Shown: positions 1 to 6,757, numbered from the stretch's first letter. The stretch: DNA of 11,412 nt from OCS116 cluster bacterium (GCA_002402005.2 NVUS02000072.1:1-11412); one strand, 5' to 3'. A program made the numbers and translations. The notes: generated by a model from the letters alone, not told the origin.

Positions 1-404
1 CTGATATCTTCACCAAGATATTTAAGCTTGCCGCCACATTTATTACAGGCTTCTGCAACATTTAAAATAGGTGGAATGATTTGTTCATCGCGGGGCAAGT
101 GTTCTGGCAGGGGTTTGCGTGATGGTTTGGATTTAGACGTTTTTATGGGATCAGCTTCAACAACTGAATGTTCGGCATCCGCAATCTCTTCGCTCTCAAG
201 CACCAATTCTAATTGATCGAGTGTTTCTGAACGCGTTCCAAACCGATGACGATTTTGGCTAGAGAGTTGATGTTTTAACTTCTCGATCATGAGGTCTTTA
301 TCATGAAGTTCAGCATCTAAGTCATCAGTTACGGCGTCTAAATCATTCACCATAGCCTTCAATTTCGAGGCTTCATTCGGCAATGGTTTTGAGCGTTTAA
401 TCAT
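1..404 (-). CDS. tnpC: IS66-family transposase TnpC, N-terminal part
   Basis: This is the N-terminal 134 codons of the large IS66 transposase; the rest, including the DDE catalytic domain, lies beyond the left edge. The protein starts MIKRSKPLPNEASKLK and continues with a charged, heptad-like helix (about residues 15-45) leading into SSQNRHRFGTRSE, the conserved leucine-zipper and 'FGxxSE' region of TnpC. An acidic then basic linker follows, and about residues 119-125 read CNKCGGK, the first half of the zinc-ribbon typical of IS66 TnpC. The ATG at 402-404 is the first in frame after an upstream stop. No good ribosome-binding site precedes it, so the start is provisional. No lesion is visible in the portion present. 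The 174-bp gap to tnpB is longer than I would expect. Confidence 0.85.
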   Translation of the reverse strand, partial: MIKRSKPLPNEASKLKAMVNDLDAVTDDLDAELHDKDLMIEKLKHQLSSQNRHRFGTRSETLDQLELVLESEEIADAEHSVVEADPIKTSKSKPSRKPLPEHLPRDEQIIPPILNVAEACNKCGGKLKYLGEDI

Positions 405-578
405 GCATATTTTATAGCATAAACCACCTAATGTTTGAATGATAAACTAAATGATATACCCCTAAATATAGTGGTGTCGAGCCATTATATATGCAGGATT
501 GTATGTCTGCATTAAACCAATTGGCGTTTAAAATTGACCCACCCAATGGAATGACAGATTATGTTTTATAGCCTAATA
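405..578 (-). other. tnpB-tnpC spacer with a possible foreign IS-end fragment
   Basis: There is no gene in this 174-bp stretch. The minus strand contains a GGGTCAATTTTAAACGCCA block (about 520-540), resembling the repeated terminal blocks of IS21-family elements, and a small hairpin (ATGCAG 491-496 with CTGCAT 507-512). No IS21 gene is present. The resemblance is from memory and could be coincidence. Confidence 0.3.
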
Positions 579-926
579 TTATCCGACAGATAATGGTTGC
601 CAGCTCCGTTGTGGTGCGCGCCAATCGATACCTTCTAAAAGCATGGATAGCTGCGCCGTGGTTAAACTCGCTTTACCCGTCTTAGCGCTAGGCCAAACAA
701 ATCGACCTTGCTCCAAACGTTTTGAGAATAAACATGCGCCTTGGCCATCCCACCAGATGATTTTAACCAAATCACCGCGACGGCCTCTAAATATAAATAA
801 ATGACCTGAATAGGCGTTTTGCTTTAAAATATTCTCAGCCAATGCCGACAAGCCAACAAAGCCTTTACGCATATCTGTTACACCTGCGGCAAGCCAAATC
901 TTAGTATTACTAGGAACGGGGATCAT
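579..926 (-). CDS. tnpB: IS66-family accessory protein TnpB (Orf2)
   Basis: A 115-residue protein of full family length. TnpB is the small accessory protein of IS66 elements needed together with TnpA and TnpC for efficient transposition; its exact biochemical role is unsettled. Recognition comes from the conserved N-terminus IPVPSNTKIWLAAGVTDMRK, the central FIFRGRRGDLVKIIWWDGQG, the KRLEQGRFVWP block, and the C-terminal LLEGIDWRAPQ...PLSVG ending. The start ATG (924-926) overlaps the tnpA stop codon (923-925) as ATGA, the usual sign of translational coupling in these operons. The reading frame is uninterrupted. Because tnpA is broken upstream, coupled translation of tnpB may be reduced. Confidence 0.93.
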   Translation of the reverse strand: MIPVPSNTKIWLAAGVTDMRKGFVGLSALAENILKQNAYSGHLFIFRGRRGDLVKIIWWDGQGACLFSKRLEQGRFVWPSAKTGKASLTTAQLSMLLEGIDWRAPQRSWQPLSVG

Positions 927-1292
927 AATTTGCCTTTTAATACCGACAAGGCTTCGGTCAATAAATCACCATCACAACGTAATTGAGTACCACAAGGGAA
1001 ACAAATCTCAAAACTACCCTTTATCGGATATGGCGGCCTCTGAACCACCAGTGGCAAGGCTTGAACCATTACGGGCAACAGGCTTGTCTGGAACGATCTC
1101 CAAAGGTAAAAATAGAGGGCCTGATAAATTAACATTGTATCATGGATCACGGCGCCATCTGAACAGTAAATTGGCATTTACATCATGAAGACGGGAAAAG
1201 GCAGAATTTGAAAGACCTGAATTTAAAAACTCCGTAACAAAGTTCCGCTTAAAATCATCACTCCAACGACGTCGAGGCGCTCTTTTGACCAT
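923..1292 (-). pseudogene. tnpA: IS66-family TnpA (Orf1), disrupted by a stop and a frameshift
   Basis: TnpA is the small helix-turn-helix accessory protein of IS66 elements. The start is the ATG at 1290-1292, giving MVKRAPRRRWSDDFKRNFV followed by a helix-turn-helix region ending RLHDVNANLLFRWRRDP. There a TGA (1140-1142) interrupts what would be RRDP-R-YNVN, most simply a CGA-to-TGA change. Translation past it in the same frame stays family-like (GPLFLPLEIVPDK, a typical TnpA linker) until DKG, where a second lesion shifts the frame in an AAAGGG run (+ strand 1017-1022). Removing one base there restores DKGSFEICFPCG and the C-terminal TEALSVLKGKL ending, which finishes at the ATGA overlap with tnpB. 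The homopolymer shift alone could be a sequencing error; the nonsense codon is harder to explain that way. Confidence 0.85.
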
Positions 1293-1362
1293 AGATAGTG
1301 TCCGCCAACACAGCCATAATTGCACATCAGATAATTCTTACAAGGCGGTCGTCACCAGACGT

Positions 1363-1845
1363 TTACCTTGCTTGTCTATTTTTTGCGGCTGTTTGATCTT
1401 TAAGTAACGCACGCCTTGCGCTTAGCAAATCACCAAGTTCTTCAATGGTTTGATCTTTGTTCAGTGTATATTTGGGTTTCATTAAAGAGGAAAACTTAGC
1501 CAACATGAGAGCATCTGCTTTATCGGTTTTAGCCAATTTACCCATAGCGTCACCAAAATGTTTTGTTTGGCGAGGGTTAACCAATGAGAATGACACTGAT
1601 TACTCATCAATATAATGTTGTAGGCCTTGATGATAAATGCCAGTAGACACAAACACTATGCTCACCGCATTTAAATAGTTAAACCAATGAAACAGCGCTT
1701 TATAACCGTTAAAGTCATTGGTGAATTGTTTAGATTTACCTTCTGGATATGTCGCAGCATCCAGAACTTTTTTAGATATGTCAACACCGATATAGCAGGT
1801 AACCTCACTTGTAATTGGCTCATTTTGTGATATACTTTTAGTCAT
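1363..1845 (-). pseudogene. IS110-family DEDD transposase, truncated and interrupted
   Basis: The N-terminal part of an IS110-family transposase, a RuvC-like DEDD enzyme that moves through a bridge-RNA-guided mechanism. The ATG at 1843-1845 opens MTKSISQNEP; CYIGVDISKKVLDAA carries the first catalytic Asp (D22). The region that should read FEATG/FESTG reads FVSTGIYHQGL, so the catalytic Glu is Val (GTG, one base from GAG). A TAA at 1600-1602 interrupts the frame, and homology resumes in the same frame with SLVNPRQTKHFGDAMGKLAKTDKADALMLAKF, which has both Asp residues of the TDxxDA motif. The frame ends after DQTAAKNRQA where the IS66 end begins, so the C-terminal transposase_20 domain with its catalytic serine is absent here. 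About 160 of the usual 310-340 codons remain. It cannot encode an active enzyme. Confidence 0.88.
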
Positions 1846-1862
1846 CTTTTCTTTGTCCTATG

Positions 1863-1977
1863 CTTGTCATTCGCGCCTTAAAGCGCAAGTATCAGTTCAG
1901 ACCTATAAAGAAAGAACAGGGATGATCAAGCTCCTTTTCGGTTCAAAAAAACCAGCGGCACCACGATCCGATCCCTG
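1863..1977 (-). ncRNA. Candidate IS110 bridge-RNA-like structured leader
   Basis: Non-coding segment just upstream of the IS110 transposase, where elements of the IS110 group encode their bridge RNA. Two hairpins are visible. The larger pairs CAGGGAT...GATC (minus strand, from 1977) with GATC-ATCCCTG (to 1917): 11 base pairs with a CG bulge, enclosing a 37-nt interior that has its own GGTT/AACC hairpin (1940-1953). The second pairs GCGC (1883-1886) with GCGC (1873-1876), extended by CTT/AAG across an internal loop, spanning 1863-1889. Position and pairing are seen directly; the bridge-RNA identity is an inference, and I could not assign guide loops without the element's other end. Confidence 0.45.
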
Positions 1978-1980
1978 ACA

Positions 1981-2010
1981 TTGCTAGTCAGGTGGCCACC
2001 TGACTAGCAA
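1981..2010. repeat. Perfect 30-bp palindrome
   Basis: The 15-nt arm TTGCTAGTCAGGTGG is followed directly by its exact reverse complement, with no spacer. It lies between the candidate IS110 leader and the end of livF, 108 bp downstream of the livF stop. It may be a REP-like target into which the IS110 element inserted, or a stem at the 3' end of the liv transcript. It has no T-tract on either side and so is not a standard intrinsic terminator. From 2011 to 2118 I see nothing else recognisable. Confidence 0.9.
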
Positions 2011-2118
2011 CAGTTCAATATACCATATCAAACTCAATTAGTATAAGACAAGCGGCACAATACCAGAACACGACCAATTTAAACAATGTGCTACAAATTG
2101 CAAGTGAAAGACTGATTT

Positions 2119-2823
2119 TCAATTTCGTGCAAAGTAAAAATCTTCCAATTTTTTCAAATCAATATTTTCACGTTTTTCTGATAGAGCAACTCTCCCTGCT
2201 TGCATTAAATATACATGATCAGCGATTTTCAAAGCTTGATTTGTGTTTTGTTCAACCAGCACAATTGTTAGTTTATCTTCTTTTAATTCCCTAAAAATAG
2301 AAAAAATCTCATGGGTCATAACTGGAGAAAGTCCAAGTGAAGGCTCGTCGATTAAACAAATTTTGGGCTCCTCCATTAATCCACGCCCAATTGCCAACAT
2401 TTGAGCCTCACCACCTGACAAAGTACTCGATATCTGATTGCGTCTTTCCTTCAAGCGAGGAAATAAGTTAAAAACATTTTCTTTGTTATTTTCTAAAGAT
2501 TTACGTGAATTTTTAGGATAAGCTCCCATAATCAAATTTTCTTCTACGCTCAAATCTCCAAACAACAATCGGCCTTCAGGTATCAATACCAAGCCTTCAT
2601 TAATACGTTGCCATGTTTCTGCATTTAGGCAGCTCTCATTCCGTAGCAAAACATCACCAGACATTGGAGTTATTAACCCCATAATCGTTTTCAGGAGGGT
2701 GCTCTTACCCGCCCCATTGGGTCCTACAATGGTGGTGGTTTTACCCCCTTCAAATTTCAAAGACAAATCCCAAAACACTTCCATCGCGCCGTAACCTGCG
2801 CTCAAATTCATGACCTCAAGCAT
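2119..2823 (-). CDS. livF: HAAT-family ABC transporter ATP-binding protein LivF
   Basis: One of the two cytoplasmic ATPases that power a branched-chain-amino-acid-type (HAAT) importer. The 234 residues match the family length. Walker A is GPNGAGKST (34-42); the LivF hallmark PEGRLLF is at 82-88; the signature is LSGGE (135-139); Walker B is ICLIDEP (155-161) with catalytic E160. The switch region reads VEQN rather than the usual His form, as in characterised LivF proteins. The start ATG (2821-2823) overlaps the end of livG by 8 bp, so it is the last gene of the coupled operon. The set of motifs is complete and the protein should be active. The transported substrate cannot be read from the ATPase; in this locus it is probably a carboxylic acid rather than leucine. 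Confidence 0.93.
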   Translation of the reverse strand: MLEVMNLSAGYGAMEVFWDLSLKFEGGKTTTIVGPNGAGKSTLLKTIMGLITPMSGDVLLRNESCLNAETWQRINEGLVLIPEGRLLFGDLSVEENLIMGAYPKNSRKSLENNKENVFNLFPRLKERRNQISSTLSGGEAQMLAIGRGLMEEPKICLIDEPSLGLSPVMTHEIFSIFRELKEDKLTIVLVEQNTNQALKIADHVYLMQAGRVALSEKRENIDLKKLEDFYFARN

Positions 2824-3535
2824 TTTCTTCTCCAGTATAACTTCTTATAACCTCGGGATTTCTAAACGTTTCATCAGGCGTCCCTTCGGCAATCACCTTC
2901 CCAAAATTCAACACTACAATCCGATCACAAAGGTTCGAAATGGTTTCAATATCATGCTCAATCACAATCATTGATAAGTTAAATTGCTTGCGAATTTTTT
3001 TCAATGTTTCCATAAACAACTTTTTGCCAGTCGTCTCCAGACCAGCAAGAACCTCGTCCAACATCAGCAAACTAGGCTCGGTTGCGAGAGCCTTAGCAAC
3101 CTCCAAAGCTTTGCGTTCGGTCAGAGCTAATTCTGTTGCGGCATCACTTTCGGATTTATGAAGTAAATTTACTGAATCCAGAATCTCACTAATTCTTTGT
3201 TGATCGACTTTTTTATCAGGTCGGCCAAAACGTTGAGAAACCATAAGGTTTTCGCGAACCGTGAGCTCGTGCATTGGTTGAGGTATTTGAAATGTTCGCC
3301 CAATTCCAAATTTAACCCGTTTATGCATTGATGACTTTAGAATGTCATGACCATCATATGTAACTTCACCTGATGTGGGACGAACATTGCCACTAAAAAC
3401 ATTAAAACTTGTCGTCTTTCCAGCTCCATTTGGTCCAACCAGACCCAACACTTCCTGCTCACGCACTTCAAAACTTACATTTTGAAGGGCTTTTACGCCA
3501 CCAAAGTTTAAACTCAAATTTTTAACTTTCAACAT
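2816..3535 (-). CDS. livG: HAAT-family ABC transporter ATP-binding protein LivG
   Basis: The second ATPase of the importer, partner of LivF. I chose the ATG at 3533-3535 (239 residues, MLKVKNLSLNFGG) because AAGGAG lies nine bases upstream; the in-frame ATG at 3542-3544 directly abuts the same GGAG and leaves no spacing. The gene overlaps livM by 14 bp and livF by 8 bp. Walker A is GPNGAGKTT (34-42), the Q-loop is GRTFQ with Q83, Walker B is LLMLDE (D160, E161), and the switch His is H194 in IEHD. The ABC signature is atypical: LALTERKALE (136-145) where LSGGQ/LSYGQ is expected, followed by DEVLAGL instead of DEPxAGL. I recall the same pattern in a subgroup of HAAT transporters, so it is probably functional. 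Confidence 0.93.
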   Translation of the reverse strand: MLKVKNLSLNFGGVKALQNVSFEVREQEVLGLVGPNGAGKTTSFNVFSGNVRPTSGEVTYDGHDILKSSMHKRVKFGIGRTFQIPQPMHELTVRENLMVSQRFGRPDKKVDQQRISEILDSVNLLHKSESDAATELALTERKALEVAKALATEPSLLMLDEVLAGLETTGKKLFMETLKKIRKQFNLSMIVIEHDIETISNLCDRIVVLNFGKVIAEGTPDETFRNPEVIRSYTGEENA

Positions 3536-4496
3536 GTTGAGCATCTCCTTTTTTACTAAATCGCTTAAACATGTTTGTAATTATTGGAAGCAGTCCAGAC
3601 GGGCTTAATAAAATCATACCGCCAAGCAGCGCTCCCAAAATGAGTTGATGCCCCTGTGGCAAAAGAGATTTGAAAACCAATTGGTCAGCAAGGTAAATAA
3701 ATAAAGCCCCCAAAACTGGACCAGAAAGGGTTCTATAACCACCAAAAATAGCGGCTACGATAGGAATAACCGTCCATTCCCCAGAAAATGCATATTCAGG
3801 GTCAAGAAAATTGATAAAATGAGCATTAAAAGCGCCGACGCAACCTGTAATAAAAGCCGAAACAACAAGCATAATCGCTTTTAATTGCGTTGCAGGAACC
3901 CCGACAATACGCGTGGCTAATTCTGAATCATGCATGGCTTTGAGCGCCAACCCATAGGTGCTTCTTCGAATCAAATGGTAAACAACGAGCGCAAGACTAA
4001 CGATATTTAGAATGACAATATAGCCGCCTAACTTTGTGCCAAAATCAAAGCCCATAAACACTGGCAAATTAGGTATACTTAGCAATCCAGCGGCGCCACC
4101 TGTAATACTCGTCATCTCAGTTGCTAGAATCATAAAAATATGAGCATAAGCAAGAATGGCTAGGGCAAAATACGGGCCATGAAGCCGCAGAGCTGGCATC
4201 ATAAAGACAGAAGCCAAACTTGCACCAAAACCCGCTATAATCATGGCAAGAAAGACAGGAACATTATAATCCATTGTCAGAACTGCTGATGTATATGCCC
4301 CAACACCAAAAAATGCGGCATGGCCAAAACTAACCATTCCACCAAGATTACCCAACAGAGCCCAAGCTAAGGCAATGCCAGCAATAATGAGCGCTGTGGC
4401 GATCATCCCCATCAAATAATCATTCCCAGAAAATAAAAAAGGCACGATGATGTACATAACAATAGCAAGGGGTGCAAAAATTCGAAAATTAGACAT
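3522..4496 (-). CDS. livM: HAAT-family ABC transporter permease LivM
   Basis: An inner-membrane permease that pairs with LivH to form the translocation path of the importer. At 324 residues it is of normal length. The sequence is a succession of hydrophobic segments beginning at residue 6, with the conserved LivM stretch GNLGGMVSFGHAAFFGVGAY at 49-68 and the cytoplasmic coupling loop YGLALKAMHDSELATRIVGV in the middle of the chain, followed by the GGYRTLSGPVLGALF block near the C-terminus. The ATG (4494-4496) overlaps the livH stop by one base (TAATG), with AAGAGGA upstream, so the two permeases are translationally coupled and made in equal amounts. Its own 3' end contains the ribosome-binding site of livG. 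No lesion is visible. Confidence 0.93.
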   Translation of the reverse strand: MSNFRIFAPLAIVMYIIVPFLFSGNDYLMGMIATALIIAGIALAWALLGNLGGMVSFGHAAFFGVGAYTSAVLTMDYNVPVFLAMIIAGFGASLASVFMMPALRLHGPYFALAILAYAHIFMILATEMTSITGGAAGLLSIPNLPVFMGFDFGTKLGGYIVILNIVSLALVVYHLIRRSTYGLALKAMHDSELATRIVGVPATQLKAIMLVVSAFITGCVGAFNAHFINFLDPEYAFSGEWTVIPIVAAIFGGYRTLSGPVLGALFIYLADQLVFKSLLPQGHQLILGALLGGMILLSPSGLLPIITNMFKRFSKKGDAQHVES

Positions 4497-5368
4497 TAGT
4501 GTATCCTCTTGTTACCAAATAAGCCTGAAGGCAGCACAATTAAAACGACAAGAAAAATGCCCATACTCGCTAATTCGGAAAGAGACGATTGGAAAAAGGT
4601 TGCCGTCAAACTTTCAATAATAGCAATAAGGAAAGCCCCAACAAGCACACCTGGAATCGACCCCATACCGGCCAAAACAGTGATTATAAATGCCTTAATC
4701 GTTAGACCATGGCCTATGGGAGGGTGGATTACCGACGTCGTATATAACATACAACCAGCCAATGTAGCTAAAATACCGGCAACGCCCCAAGACCACATCT
4801 CGGCTTGTTTTGGGTTCATGCCCATCAATTTTGCGGCATCAAGGTTTGACGACACAGCGCGAATGGCACGCCCATGCCAAGTATGGTTTAACCACCAATA
4901 CAAACCACCAAGCGACAACACGCCAACAACAAAAGCCAATAGTTCACTTCGCATGCTAAATAGGGTATCGCCAATAACAACACCTTCAAAAAACCACTCG
5001 GTAGATGTCGAATAGATATTTGCAGAAAATACCATCAATAAACTATTGGTGAGAATAATCCCCAACCCAAACGTCAAAATCAAAGAGTTTAACTCTCGGT
5101 CTTTTTTGATATGATTGGTTAAAAAATAGGTTAATAAAGCAGCGGAGACAACCACCGCCATTGCAATAGGTAAGGCCAAAAGCGGGTTGAGCCCTAGCTT
5201 TGATTCTGTAGCATAAGCGACATATGCAGCAAGAAGAACCAATTCTCCATGCGCAAGGTTAATCACCTTCATTGTGCCAAAAATCAAAGCCAATCCAACG
5301 GCAACGAGCGCGTAAAAACCGCCTGATAATAATCCCGTATATATAGCTTGAAGTGTTAGTTCCAACAT
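4496..5368 (-). CDS. livH: HAAT-family ABC transporter permease LivH
   Basis: The first permease gene of the operon, encoding a 290-residue inner-membrane protein with about eight hydrophobic segments. Diagnostic are the N-terminal GGFYALVAVGLALIFG followed by INLAHGE (36-42), the LILTFGLGIIL segment near residue 100, the coupling loop HGRAIRAV (165-172) with NLDAAKLMGMNP, and the GMGSIPGVLVGAFLIAIIES block near the C-terminus. The start ATG (5366-5368) has GGAG nine bases upstream. Directly in front of it in the same frame is a two-codon ATG-TAA (5369-5374), so the reading is ATG TAA ATG. The 58-bp gap to livK holds a stem-loop that probably lowers livHMGF expression relative to the binding protein. 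Confidence 0.93.
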   Translation of the reverse strand: MLELTLQAIYTGLLSGGFYALVAVGLALIFGTMKVINLAHGELVLLAAYVAYATESKLGLNPLLALPIAMAVVVSAALLTYFLTNHIKKDRELNSLILTFGLGIILTNSLLMVFSANIYSTSTEWFFEGVVIGDTLFSMRSELLAFVVGVLSLGGLYWWLNHTWHGRAIRAVSSNLDAAKLMGMNPKQAEMWSWGVAGILATLAGCMLYTTSVIHPPIGHGLTIKAFIITVLAGMGSIPGVLVGAFLIAIIESLTATFFQSSLSELASMGIFLVVLIVLPSGLFGNKRIH

Positions 5369-5385
5369 TTACATTGTCTCCAAAA

Positions 5386-5408
5386 TGCCCGGACATTAAA
5401 TCCGGGCA
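5386..5408 (-). promoter_or_regulatory. Stem-loop between livK and livH (attenuator or mRNA stabiliser)
   Basis: A perfect 8-bp stem, TGCCCGGA with TCCGGGCA, encloses a 7-nt loop. On the transcribed strand it is followed by only a short T run (ATTTTGG). This suits partial termination or protection of the livK message, raising binding protein over membrane components. A strong terminator is unlikely because livHMGF have no other obvious promoter. Confidence 0.7.
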
Positions 5409-5426
5409 AAGTTATTATTGAGCATA

Positions 5427-6608
5427 TTAATTCCAAGGCGTACCTGGGAACGCCTTGTCACTTGTTTTGGCGCTTAAAGGCCAAACAATTTCAATTTTGC
5501 CCGTTCTATGTTGACCGACACGTTGAACAAATTCTGGATTGTCTCCATTTTCATCAAAACGTACACGACCTGCTAAAGTCATTTGATCGGTTTTCCTCAA
5601 CTCTTCAGAGATTGTTTTGAGGTTAACTTCACCTTTTGAATGCGCAGCGATGATCGCCTCTCCCAAGAGCAAAGTTTGTACATAACCAAACTGCTCTAGA
5701 TAACTTGGTTCGTTGTCAAATTCAGCTGTATAGGCGGTGTGAAACACTTTTTGTTCTGACGTGGTGAAGGCTACAGGAAATGGAAGCATAGATGTTCCAT
5801 ACACATTCTCCATCAAAGTCGGAAATTCAGTCGCCATTTTACCTGTTGCTAGGGACCAAATACCAATCATCGCCTTAACCTTAGGCTTTAACAATTTGGC
5901 AGCACGTAAAATACCAATATAATCTGTTTCATACCCGACCATGAGGATGGCTTCTGACTTATCTTGCAACTTCACTTTGTTAATGATCGATTTGAAATCT
6001 TTCGTATGACCATCAAATTCGTGCTTAATTATTGTCACACCACCTTCAGTTAATCCCTTTTCAACAAATTCAGCTGTTTTAACCGTAGCTTCTTTATTGG
6101 AGTATAAAATTGAAACTTTCTTCAATCCCATATCACTAATCAGTCCTATGATCGCTTTGCCGTAACCAGCTGTATTATTAATGCGGAAGAACCCTTCATG
6201 ACCACGTTTAGAAAGCGGCCCAGCAACACCGCCGAAAGTAATATAAACACGATTAGCTTTATGTGCAGCTTCTGATGCAGGTCCAATAATTCCAGAAGAA
6301 TACCCACCTGTAAATGCAATAACACCTTGGCTCACTAGTTTTTCAACGGCACTAACCGCTTTAGCTGGAGAACTTTCGTCATCAATAGTTTTCACTTCAA
6401 AGGAATGCTGGCCATTATATTTTTCATTCAAAACTTTAACCGCAGACAAAATGCCACGGTGAGACCCTGTACCAACACGAGCAAGTTTCCCACTTAAAGG
6501 CGTGTGTTCACCAAGTAAAAAATTTTCAGCAAATGCAGGCACTGAGACCAGATTTAGAGAGAGTCCTAGTGCAACAGCAGACAGACTCTTGATAATATGT
6601 TTGTTCAT
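5427..6608 (-). CDS. livK: Periplasmic substrate-binding protein of HAAT transporter (LivK-like)
   Basis: The 393-residue periplasmic receptor of the importer, a type I binding fold (Peripla_BP_6). I start it at the ATG 6606-6608 because AGAGGTGAG lies just upstream and a typical Sec signal peptide follows: MNKHIIKSLS, a hydrophobic core, and cleavage likely after VPAFA (residue 27). A longer in-frame start near 6695 would place the predicted -10 region at the start codon. The mature protein opens NFLLGEHTPLSGKLARVG, the usual ligand-lobe start, and contains IDDESSPAKAVSAVEKLV, TGGYSSG, and VSILYSNKEATVKTAEF for the second lobe. It is first in the operon, 58 bp before livH. The ligand is unknown; neighbouring CoA ligase and beta-oxidation genes suggest an organic acid rather than an amino acid. 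Confidence 0.92.
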   Translation of the reverse strand: MNKHIIKSLSAVALGLSLNLVSVPAFAENFLLGEHTPLSGKLARVGTGSHRGILSAVKVLNEKYNGQHSFEVKTIDDESSPAKAVSAVEKLVSQGVIAFTGGYSSGIIGPASEAAHKANRVYITFGGVAGPLSKRGHEGFFRINNTAGYGKAIIGLISDMGLKKVSILYSNKEATVKTAEFVEKGLTEGGVTIIKHEFDGHTKDFKSIINKVKLQDKSEAILMVGYETDYIGILRAAKLLKPKVKAMIGIWSLATGKMATEFPTLMENVYGTSMLPFPVAFTTSEQKVFHTAYTAEFDNEPSYLEQFGYVQTLLLGEAIIAAHSKGEVNLKTISEELRKTDQMTLAGRVRFDENGDNPEFVQRVGQHRTGKIEIVWPLSAKTSDKAFPGTPWN

Positions 6609-6697
6609 TCTCACCTCTTTTAATTTGAAATTCCCAATTTTTAAAAGTAAGCCCAACCTAAGCACCCTCATGCACGGAAAAAGCGTCCTTTCCAAAG

Positions 6698-6724
6698 GCT
6701 ATAGTTTTAGAAACTTAATGTCAA
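6698..6724 (-). promoter_or_regulatory. Predicted livK operon promoter
   Basis: On the minus strand a consensus -35 TTGACA (6724-6719) is followed after 15 bp by TATAGC (6703-6698). The spacing is short; TAGCCT two bases further gives 17 bp. The start of transcription would be near 6690, giving a leader of about 80 nt before livK. A GGAAA-N8-TTTCC dyad (6676-6693) overlaps that start. Confidence 0.55.
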
Positions 6725-6734
6725 TACATAGAAT

Positions 6735-6757
6735 TAAATTCCGCATTGCGAAACAAT
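6735..6757. promoter_or_regulatory. Candidate IclR operator upstream of livK
   Basis: The core TTCCGCATTGCGAAA (6739-6753) is a near-perfect dyad (six of seven pairs) of the length and style of IclR-family operators. Its layout, ATTCCGC-ATT-GCGAAA, matches the sites at 9466-9488 and 9619-9641: two GC-containing halves separated by three bases. It sits 10 bp upstream of the predicted livK -35, an activator-like position. Confidence 0.6.

Larger units (their letters stand above)
1..1366 (-). mobile_element. IS66-family insertion sequence, partial (runs off left edge)
   Basis: The gene order tnpA-tnpB-tnpC on the minus strand is that of an IS66-family element. I place its 5' end at 1366 because the minus strand there begins GTAAACGTCTGG, and IS66 terminal repeats generally begin with GTAA; another GTAA at 1341 is a weaker alternative. 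At 1366 the IS110 reading frame to the right stops being recognisable, and its stop codon (1363-1365) is made by the GTAA itself, so IS66 seems to have landed inside the IS110 gene. The other end of the element is outside the window, so terminal repeats and the expected 8-bp target duplication cannot be verified. The element is unlikely to move by itself, since tnpA is broken. Confidence 0.75.

Noticed and set aside
28..216. Small open frame antisense to tnpC
   Set aside because: It is opposite the zinc-ribbon and linker region of TnpC, with no independent support.
1981..2010. Intrinsic terminator for the liv operon
   Set aside because: The palindrome has no loop and no T-tract on either strand; no better terminator was seen after livF.
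3536..3544. LivG start at 3544
   Set aside because: GGAG would directly abut that ATG; the ATG at 3535 has correct spacing.
4509..5015. Open frame antisense to livH (168 codons)
   Set aside because: It is entirely opposite conserved membrane-protein sequence and has no family features.
6609..6695. Longer N-terminus for the binding protein starting near 6695
   Set aside because: It would place a non-secretory stretch before a clear signal peptide and start beside the predicted -10; the ATG at 6608 has AGAGGTGAG in front.
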